Below the pieces are notes generated by a model that saw nothing but the letters and a program-made list of their open reading frames with translations, was not told the origin of the DNA and did no database searches. A DNA stretch of 64,000 bases. Source: CAXMQZ01 sp963707075 (GTDB taxonomy: Bacteria; Acidobacteriota; Thermoanaerobaculia; Multivoradales; JAHEKO01). Shown one piece after another: positions 52,679-59,307 of the stretch (position 1 is the stretch's first letter; each line of letters opens with the position of its first letter). The stretch covers positions 248,001 to 312,000 of the forward strand of contig CAVPOX010000001.1 of the NCBI GenBank assembly GCA_963707075.1, given 5' to 3'. The position numbers and the translations under genes were made by a program.

Positions 52679-53755
52679 TTACCCGAAAACGTCTTTACCA
52701 GTTCGCCCGTTGAAATAGCGCCTCTGAAAATAGAGTGAGACGTTGACCAGACCGATCAAGACGGGTACTTCGACAAGGGGTCCGATGACGGCTGCAAAGG
52801 CGGCGCCCGACTCGATACCAAAGACGGCTACAGCCACGGCGATCGCCAACTCGAAGTTATTGGACGCCGCGGTAAAGGACAGTGTTGCCGTCTTGCTGTA
52901 GTCCGCGCCGATTTTGTGGCCCATCCAGAAGCTGACCAGGAACATCACGACGAAGTAGATGAGAAGCGGTATGGCGATGCGCAGCACATCGCCCGGGATC
53001 CGCACTATCTGGTCACCCTTGAGACTGAACATCACGAGGATGGTGAAGAGCAGGGCGATAAGAGTGATGGGTGAGATCCTGGGGATGAAGACGCGCTCGT
53101 ACCACCCCCTGCCCTTTACCTTGACCAGGACGAGTCGGGTCAGCATGCCTGCCAGGAAAGGGATGCCCAGATAGATGAAGACGCTCTCGGCGATCTGCCC
53201 CATGCTGATGGCGACCACGGAGCCCTCGAGACCGAAAAGCGGCGGCAGCTTGGTAATGAATATCCAGGCATAGACGCTGTAGAACAGCACCTGGAAGACA
53301 CTGTTGAAGGCCACCAGGCCCGCAGCGTACTCGGTGTCTCCGTGGGCCAGCTCGTTCCAGACGATCACCATGGCGATGCAACGGGCCAAACCGATCAGGA
53401 TGAGCCCGGTCATGTATTCGGGGTAGTCGCGCAAGAACACGATTGCCAGCACGAACATCAAAATCGGGCCGACCACCCAGTTCTGGACAAGGGACAGCCC
53501 GAGTACCCGCCAGTTGCGAAAGACATCGGGCAGCTCTTCGTAGCGCACCTTGGCCAACGGTGGGTACATCATCAGAATCAGACCGAAAGCGATTGGCAGA
53601 TTGGTCGTGCCGACGGTGAACTGACCCCAGAAGTCCGCGACGCCTGTCCACAGAGCACCCAGCGCCACACCGATGCCCATGGCCAGAAAGATCCACAAGG
53701 TCAGAAAGCGATCCAGCAGTGAAAGCTGTCGGGCTACCCCTTCGCTGGCTGTCAC
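52679..53755 (-). CDS. acr3: ACR3-family arsenite efflux transporter
   Basis: 358 residues with ten membrane segments. The conserved GLARCIAMVIVWNELAHGD contains the essential Cys of ACR3 proteins, and AASNNFELAIAVAVAVFG is the family motif in the second half. The start is a GTG overlapping the arsC stop (GTGA). It exports arsenite produced by the upstream arsenate reductase. Confidence 0.95.
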   Translation of the reverse strand: MTASEGVARQLSLLDRFLTLWIFLAMGIGVALGALWTGVADFWGQFTVGTTNLPIAFGLILMMYPPLAKVRYEELPDVFRNWRVLGLSLVQNWVVGPILMFVLAIVFLRDYPEYMTGLILIGLARCIAMVIVWNELAHGDTEYAAGLVAFNSVFQVLFYSVYAWIFITKLPPLFGLEGSVVAISMGQIAESVFIYLGIPFLAGMLTRLVLVKVKGRGWYERVFIPRISPITLIALLFTILVMFSLKGDQIVRIPGDVLRIAIPLLIYFVVMFLVSFWMGHKIGADYSKTATLSFTAASNNFELAIAVAVAVFGIESGAAFAAVIGPLVEVPVLIGLVNVSLYFQRRYFNGRTGKDVFG

Positions 53756-54189
53756 GTGGAGGCCTCACTCTTCGGCAGGGAATCGGGCAGTGTCTCGACG
53801 AACGCCCGGATCTCGTCCCGCACTCGCCGATAGATCGCGAGCCTGTCGCTCTCATCCGAGATGTCGCGAGTCAGGTGGGGTGGATCGTCGAATGCCCTAT
53901 GGACCATTTTCACTTGGCCGGGAAACACCGGGCAGCTCTCCCGAGCGTGGTCGCAGACGGTCACCACCAGATCGAAGGGAGTCGCCAGAACCTCCGAAAC
54001 GCCCTTCGCTCGTTGGTGCGAGATGTCGACCCCCGCTTCCGTCATTACGGCGACTGCCCATGGATCCAGTTGCCCCGGATCGACACCGGCCGAGCGAGCC
54101 TCGAATTCTCCACCCAGAAGGTGGGCCACCCAGCCTTCAGCCATCTGGCTCCGACAGCTGTTGCCGGTGCATAGGAAAAGGATCTTCAC
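53752..54189 (-). CDS. arsC: arsenate reductase, low-MW phosphatase type
   Basis: About 145 residues from a GTG at 54189 that overlaps the arsR stop (GTGA); GTG 54201 is an alternative. The P-loop CTGNSCRSQ with nucleophilic Cys, and the CDHARESC pair used in the thioredoxin-linked disulfide cascade, are intact. It reduces arsenate to arsenite with thioredoxin. Coupled at both ends in the ars operon. Confidence 0.94.
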   Translation of the reverse strand: MKILFLCTGNSCRSQMAEGWVAHLLGGEFEARSAGVDPGQLDPWAVAVMTEAGVDISHQRAKGVSEVLATPFDLVVTVCDHARESCPVFPGQVKMVHRAFDDPPHLTRDISDESDRLAIYRRVRDEIRAFVETLPDSLPKSEAST

Positions 54190-54548
54190 GGGTGGTAGCA
54201 CGCCGACAGTTCCTCCAGATCCTTGCGCCTAATCTCCGCAAGCCGCTTTTCGTCGTCGCGAATCACGGGCTCTCCAGCCAACGATTCGGTCACCCAGTCG
54301 ACGGCCTTCTCGGTCGCCGGGGATAGGGGTTGGTGGGGGAGACGGTAGAAGTGCCAGCGGCCGTCTTTGCGGCGCTCGATCAGGCCTGCCTGCTGCAGCA
54401 ACGTCATGTGCTTCGACACCGTTGATGGTGCCAGTTGCAGCAGGTCAATCAACTGGCAAAGACAGAGCTCGCCGTCCCGCAGCGCCATCAGAAGCCGCAA
54501 GCGCGTCTCGTCGCTCAAGGCCTTGGTGATGGGAAGGAAGTCTCTCAT
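54186..54548 (-). CDS. arsR: ArsR-family arsenic-responsive repressor
   Basis: 120 residues from the ATG at 54548 (GGAGG 7 nt upstream). Winged helix with LAPSTVSKHMTLLQQAGLI and the metalloid-binding ELCLCQL motif (alpha-3 Cys pair, like ELCVCDL of E. coli ArsR). It binds the dyad upstream and releases on arsenite or antimonite. It heads the arsR-arsC-acr3 operon. Confidence 0.94.
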   Translation of the reverse strand: MRDFLPITKALSDETRLRLLMALRDGELCLCQLIDLLQLAPSTVSKHMTLLQQAGLIERRKDGRWHFYRLPHQPLSPATEKAVDWVTESLAGEPVIRDDEKRLAEIRRKDLEELSACYHP

Positions 54549-54560
54549 GCTCACACCTCC

Positions 54561-54580
54561 ACTTCGCCATGTAGCGAAGT
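54561..54580 (-). promoter_or_regulatory. ArsR operator dyad
   Basis: Perfect 7-bp arms, ACTTCGC (54561-54567) and GCGAAGT (54574-54580), flank a 6-nt spacer. The dyad starts at the -10 box and ends just before the ribosome site of arsR, so bound ArsR would block transcription start. Confidence 0.7.
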
Positions 54581-54607
54581 ATACGAAAGATGGCGGCGTC
54601 AATTCAA
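54578..54607 (-). promoter_or_regulatory. promoter of the ars operon
   Basis: On the minus strand TTGAAT (54607-54602) and TATACT (54583-54578) are 18 nt apart. The -10 overlaps the end of the operator dyad. Confidence 0.6.
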
Positions 54608-54633
54608 CAATGAGAACGAGGCGCTACCGAGAT

Positions 54634-55641
54634 CTAGGCGGCGTCCAGCTCTGTGTACCAGGCCTTGAAGGCGACCTCGAAGTATTTCGGATTGAAGAGC
54701 AGCCAATCGGAGACCGTGGGTGGAAGCTCGAACTCGGCGGCGCCCTCGGGGTAAGGCATCCCTTTCTGGTGAGCGCGTCGTGCTGCCTCGCCGACGCTTT
54801 CCACCAGGGAGAGGAGTCTATCGACATCCGATCCGCTGGCGAGGGCACCATGACCCGACACATAGGTCGTATCTCGTGGACGCCGTAGGGATCGTATGCT
54901 CTCGGTAAAAGCGCTGGGCTCGGTGTCCCTGTAGTTGGGAAACAGGCCGTTCCAGACCAGGTCGCCGCTGAAGACCACGCTGGGATCTTCCAACTCGATG
55001 GTGACGTCACTGGGCGTATGCCCGTGCCGGGGATGGAGTGTCACGACGCGGCCACCCAGATCGAGCTTCATCGGCCTTTCCGGGGAGATCACACTGACAC
55101 CCTCCAGCATTTCGTCGCGCACGGCGCTGGGAGGTTCCTCGCGCCGGGCATCTTCAGCGCGAATCAGATCGCGCGTCGCCGGGGTGGTCCATACCGTCGG
55201 CGTGTTCTCCCGGGCGTAGCCCTCCAGGCCGTTGGCGTGGTCGCCATGAAAGTGCGTGATCACGACGTCGGTGGGTCGACGACCGGTAAGGGCGAACGCC
55301 TGCTGGGCGAGCCATTCGGCTCCAGCGGGACTCACGAAGCCCTCGATTGCCACCACACGCTCTCGGCCCGCGATCAGACCGCCATTGCTGCCAGTGGTCC
55401 AGTCATCGGACTCCAGTGGCGTGGAGACGACCGCCCAGACACCCTCGGCCAGTGCTTCCAGATAGGCCCAAGGCTGCTGGTCGACGATGGTCGGGCTGGT
55501 GTCGGCCAGGGTGTGAGCCGCCCCGGAATTCATCCGACACCAGAGGCAGCCAACTCCCGTTCCCGCCAGCCTGAAGAACTGGCGGCGGCTGGGTGGGGCT
55601 GCGATCTTGAGATCGAGTGGGGCGAGCGGTTTTTGGCTCAT
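54634..55641 (-). CDS. Tat-exported metallo-beta-lactamase-fold hydrolase
   Basis: 335 residues with a twin-arginine signal (PPSRRQFFRLAG). The metal motif THFHGDHANG, then HPRHGHTPSD, VVFSGDLVW and YVSGHGAL give the zinc-binding set of the MBL superfamily. A cysteine-rich segment, CLWCRMNSG, follows the Arg pair and could be part of the signal cleavage region. It probably hydrolyses an ester or lactone-type bond outside the inner membrane; the substrate is unknown. Confidence 0.85.
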   Translation of the reverse strand: MSQKPLAPLDLKIAAPPSRRQFFRLAGTGVGCLWCRMNSGAAHTLADTSPTIVDQQPWAYLEALAEGVWAVVSTPLESDDWTTGSNGGLIAGRERVVAIEGFVSPAGAEWLAQQAFALTGRRPTDVVITHFHGDHANGLEGYARENTPTVWTTPATRDLIRAEDARREEPPSAVRDEMLEGVSVISPERPMKLDLGGRVVTLHPRHGHTPSDVTIELEDPSVVFSGDLVWNGLFPNYRDTEPSAFTESIRSLRRPRDTTYVSGHGALASGSDVDRLLSLVESVGEAARRAHQKGMPYPEGAAEFELPPTVSDWLLFNPKYFEVAFKAWYTELDAA

Positions 55642-55793
55642 GTGGAGTTCCTTCCCAAGTGATGCCCCGAGGACGAGACTGGCAGTGTGAAGTCTTTCAC
55701 AGTCGGGACATCCGAACTCTGGGATATTCGATCCACGCTCATCGAAAACCTCCGAACCCGAGGACGGGTTCTGCAGATTGAAAGGGGTAGCGT

Positions 55794-56276
55794 GTGGTCA
55801 ATTTCCATAAGAGAAGGAATCTTCTATCGGTGGCAGGAGTGATCGTGGTGGCAGCTTTGGTAATTCTGGCTGGCGCTTGTAGTGGAGGCAGCAGTGGTCC
55901 CACGGAGCCGGAAGCGCCGCGGTCCATTGCATCCACCGCCGAGGCTTCCGCCTCGGGTGCGGCGAGCGAAGGCAGTAACGGCGCTAACGGTTCGACAGGA
56001 AGCGCCGTTGGTGAAGGCACTCAGGAGGATATCGACTCGGACGGAACCGACGACTCCACAGCCGACACCGATGAGGATAGCGATACCGATTCTGATCAGC
56101 AGAGCGATGAGGTCGATGCAGACGATGACGCCGACTCCGATGCAGACGATGTCGATTCGGACGAGGACTCGGACGACGATTCCGATGAAGACTCGGATGA
56201 CGACTCGGACGACGATTCCGATGAAGACTCGGATGACGATTCAGATGACGAGGACTCGGATTCAGACGGGTCCTGA
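55794..56276 (+). CDS. Asp/Ser-repeat lipoprotein
   Basis: 160 residues from GTG 55794 (AAAGGGG 6 nt upstream) with a lipoprotein signal (lipobox LAGAC). A Ser/Ala/Gly linker leads into about 85 residues composed almost wholly of Asp, Ser and Glu (e.g. DSDEDSDDDSDEDSDDD). The tail carries a very high negative charge and should be unfolded. It could bind calcium or other cations outside the cell or act as a surface spacer; that is inference. The DNA contains a perfect 36-bp tandem duplication. Confidence 0.75.
   Translation: MVNFHKRRNLLSVAGVIVVAALVILAGACSGGSSGPTEPEAPRSIASTAEASASGAASEGSNGANGSTGSAVGEGTQEDIDSDGTDDSTADTDEDSDTDSDQQSDEVDADDDADSDADDVDSDEDSDDDSDEDSDDDSDDDSDEDSDDDSDDEDSDSDGS
56166..56237 (+). 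repeat. two tandem copies of a 36-bp coding repeat
   Basis: Copies at 56166-56201 and 56202-56237 are identical at every base, each encoding 12 Asp/Ser/Glu residues. Perfect identity despite free codon choice suggests recent slippage or unequal crossover. Confidence 0.85.
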
Positions 56277-56310
56277 GACGCGGGCCCAGGCCGCGTCGAG
56301 AACTTGAACC

Positions 56311-57459
56311 ATGGCTGCGCCGAGGCGGCATTGGAAGAATCTCCTGGTAGCCAATCTGGCACCCCTGGCGGCGTTGGCTCTGGCTGGCATCGGACACTCC
56401 AGGTTTCCCGACCGGTACTTCCTCGCCCTGCAGGAGGACCGGTTCGCGGAGTGGCTGACCTTCTGGAGTTTCGCCGCCGCTGCGATCTGTTTCGGCCTGG
56501 CCTCCCTGAGATGCCGTCGTCATCGGAGTCGGACCGTCTGGTTTCTGGTGCTGATGGCGGTCTCGTGCCTTTTCATCGCGGGTGAAGAAGTTTCCTGGGG
56601 ACAGCGCGTCCTGGGATTCAGCTCTCCCGAGTACTTTCTGGAGGAGAACTTTCAGCAGGAAGTCAACGTCCACAACGTGTTTTCGACGACAGTGCGCAAG
56701 GCGGGACTGAAGAGCGTGATTCTCGGCTTCGGAGTGCTGCTGCCATGGATGGCAGTGACCAGGGTCTCAGGCGGCTGGCTCGCCAGGTGGGGCGTCTTTT
56801 CGCCACCGTGGGAGCTCATTCCGAGCTTCCTCGCCATGTTTGTGCTCTATCAGATCTATCCCTGGAAGTTCTCGGGTGAGGTCGTCGAATTGATGTTGGG
56901 ACTCACCCTGCTTGTGTCGGCACTTTCGACCTGGGACAGGTCGGCCATCCTCGGCGACTGGCCGGTGGCACCGACTGCCAGTCGTGTGGGGATGGCCGCT
57001 TCTCTGGTGGTGGTGCTGGGGGTTTCGAGCGCCGCAGCTTCGAGCCACCTTTTGCCGGTTGATCCCATGAAGATCGAAGCGGCACGACTCGAGACCGACG
57101 CCCTGAGGGCAGATATTCGGGAGATTGCCCGGGGAGAAGGTGATTTGGCGGCGGGCACATGTGGACTTCACAAGCGCCTCTACTCCTTTGTCGAAAAATA
57201 CGGGAAGTCCGAGCTCCGCGAAGGTTCCTTCGCCGACCTGGTGAGAGCAGTCTCTTCGGTTGAAAGGGCCCGGTTCTTTATCGATCCCTGGAATACCCCC
57301 TACTGGATTCGGCATACCTGCGACCGTGACGGCTCCGACGGTGTCGTGCTGATCTACTCTCTGGGCCCAAATCGAATGAGGGACTCGACGCGGGATGAGA
57401 TCCGTGGTGATGACGTCGGAGCGATGCTGACACGTGCCCGGCTAGCCGCGGTGCCTTAG
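56311..57459 (+). CDS. multi-pass membrane protein with pseudopilin-like C-terminus
   Basis: 382 residues. Six or seven membrane segments occupy about residues 10-255, with a conserved-looking IAGEEVSWGQRVLGF loop. The C-terminal 120 residues are soluble. They end with FIDPWNTPYWIRHTCD, VVLIYSLGPNR and DEIRGDDV, close to the end of type II secretion major pseudopilins, where a DPWGxPY turn and an SLGxDG loop bind calcium. The family is not recognised. The next gene starts 58 nt downstream. Confidence 0.6.
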   Translation: MAAPRRHWKNLLVANLAPLAALALAGIGHSRFPDRYFLALQEDRFAEWLTFWSFAAAAICFGLASLRCRRHRSRTVWFLVLMAVSCLFIAGEEVSWGQRVLGFSSPEYFLEENFQQEVNVHNVFSTTVRKAGLKSVILGFGVLLPWMAVTRVSGGWLARWGVFSPPWELIPSFLAMFVLYQIYPWKFSGEVVELMLGLTLLVSALSTWDRSAILGDWPVAPTASRVGMAASLVVVLGVSSAAASSHLLPVDPMKIEAARLETDALRADIREIARGEGDLAAGTCGLHKRLYSFVEKYGKSELREGSFADLVRAVSSVERARFFIDPWNTPYWIRHTCDRDGSDGVVLIYSLGPNRMRDSTRDEIRGDDVGAMLTRARLAAVP

Positions 57460-57517
57460 CTCCCTCTCAGACCTCGAAAGCGGGCTATCATTCCGGGGAC
57501 CGACCGGAGGGAGAGCC

Positions 57518-59278
57518 ATGCGTTGCTTGCAGTTGCTCGCGGTGAGCCTGATCATCGCCACCAGTCCGCTACGGGCAGGATCCGAGGATTCAGAGGTCAC
57601 AGTCATGTGGGGCGTCAGGGTTCCGATGCGAGACGGCCTCGAGCTCAATGCGACAGTGTTTCGCCCCAGGGACGCCGAGAACCCACTTCCTGTGGTGTTC
57701 ACCCTGACGCCGTACACCAGTGATACCTATCAGGATCGTGCCTGGTTCTTCGCACGGAACGGCTATGTCTTTGCTCTGGTGGATTTACGAGGGCGAGGCA
57801 ATTCCGAGGGTGAGTTCACACCGTTTGCCCATGAGGCCGAGGACGGCCACGATGTGGTGGAGTGGTTGGCGAGCCAGCCATGGTGCAACGGCAAGGTCGC
57901 GATGTGGGGTGGCTCCTATGCAGGTTACGACCAATGGGCGACCGCCAAGGAGTTTCCACCGCACCTGAGCACCATCGTGCCGGCCGCCGCAGCATTCGCC
58001 GGTGTGGATTTCCCGTTCTGGCGCAATATCTTCTATTCCTACGATATTCAATGGCTGACCCTGACCAGCGGCGCTACGGCGAATTTCAATCTCTTTGGCC
58101 AATCCGAGCTCTGGATCCAGACCTTTCGCCAGCTCTATCTGGAACATCGACCCTTTGTGGATCTGCCAGAGATTGCCGGCAACCTGACAACGGCCTTTCA
58201 GGACTGGATGGAGCACCCGCATCCCGACGCCTACTGGGACTCGATGAATCCAACAACCGAGGAGTTCTCGCGATTGGATTTGCCGATTCTCACGATCACC
58301 GGTCACTACGACGGCGATCAGCCGGGAGCCATGGAGTTTTACAAACAGCACATGGAGCATGGGTCAGTGGAGGCGCAGCGCCGGCACTTCCTGATTATCG
58401 GTCCCTGGGACCATGCGGGCACCCGGACACCCAGGAAGGAGGTCGGGGGGCTGACTTTCGGTGAGGCCAGTCTGGTCGATCTCAACGAGCTCCACCGGCA
58501 GTGGTATGACTGGACGATGAAGGACGGCGCCCGACCGGATTTTCTCGAAGAGAGAGTTGCTTACTACGTGACCGGAGCAGAGGAATGGAAATACGCTGAC
58601 AGTCTCGAAGAAATCGGTGCAGAGCGGCACCGGCTCTATCTGTCCTCGCAGGATGGCGAGGCCAACGATGCCTTCCATTCCGGGTCATTGACAACCACTC
58701 AACCCGGACCCGATGCTCTGCCGGATGTCTATGTCTACGATCCCTTGGACACGCGACCCGCAGAGCTCGAGACGGAGGCGGTAGAAAACGTGTTGACCGA
58801 CCAGAGCGCCGCGCTGAACCTCTTCGGCAGTGGGTTGGTCTACCACAGCGAGCCCTTTGCTGAAGACACCGAGATTTCCGGTTACCTGAGACTGGTGGCA
58901 TGGCTTTCCATCGATGTGCCAGATACCGATTTTCAAGCTCTGGTTTCGGAAGTCCGTCCTGATGGAAGCGCAGTGCACCTGACCCAGGACATGATGCGGG
59001 CCCGCTATCGGGAGTCGTTGCGCGAGCCCAAGCTGGTTACACCTGGAGAGCTGAACCGGTACGAGTTCGATGGGTTCTATTTCTTTTCGCGTCAGGTGGC
59101 CAAGGGTAGCCGCCTGCGACTGGTTTTCAAGAGCCCCAACTCGATCTACTCACAGAAGAACTACAACACTGGTGGAGTCGTGGTGGAGGAGTCGGGTGCA
59201 GATGCCCAGAAGGCAACCGTTAGACTCGTCCACGACGCCGAGCATCCGAGCTATCTCGAGATACCGCTAGTGGACTAG
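57518..59278 (+). CDS. secreted CocE/NonD-type alpha/beta hydrolase
   Basis: 586 residues with a signal peptide ending TSPLRAGSED. Alpha/beta hydrolase core: VDLRGRGNSEGEF, the nucleophile elbow MWGGSYAGYDQW, LTITGHYDGDQPG (Asp), and a His in IIGPWDHAGT. The C-terminal jelly-roll domain (GSGLVYHSEPFAEDTEISG) is typical of X-Pro dipeptidyl-peptidase/CocE-like enzymes. It probably cleaves esters or peptides outside the cell. Confidence 0.9.
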   Translation: MRCLQLLAVSLIIATSPLRAGSEDSEVTVMWGVRVPMRDGLELNATVFRPRDAENPLPVVFTLTPYTSDTYQDRAWFFARNGYVFALVDLRGRGNSEGEFTPFAHEAEDGHDVVEWLASQPWCNGKVAMWGGSYAGYDQWATAKEFPPHLSTIVPAAAAFAGVDFPFWRNIFYSYDIQWLTLTSGATANFNLFGQSELWIQTFRQLYLEHRPFVDLPEIAGNLTTAFQDWMEHPHPDAYWDSMNPTTEEFSRLDLPILTITGHYDGDQPGAMEFYKQHMEHGSVEAQRRHFLIIGPWDHAGTRTPRKEVGGLTFGEASLVDLNELHRQWYDWTMKDGARPDFLEERVAYYVTGAEEWKYADSLEEIGAERHRLYLSSQDGEANDAFHSGSLTTTQPGPDALPDVYVYDPLDTRPAELETEAVENVLTDQSAALNLFGSGLVYHSEPFAEDTEISGYLRLVAWLSIDVPDTDFQALVSEVRPDGSAVHLTQDMMRARYRESLREPKLVTPGELNRYEFDGFYFFSRQVAKGSRLRLVFKSPNSIYSQKNYNTGGVVVEESGADAQKATVRLVHDAEHPSYLEIPLVD

Positions 59279-59307
59279 GGGTGAGGAATCCGGGCACCGC
59301 TGGCGCA

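Noticed and set aside
56040..56270. Possible CRISPR-like or non-coding repeat array
   Set aside because: The repeats keep a codon frame and are directly adjacent with no spacers.
55984..56673. Minus-strand frame rich in His/Arg/Pro/Ser repeats
   Set aside because: It is the complement of the Asp/Ser repeat gene, which has a lipobox and ribosome site on the plus strand.
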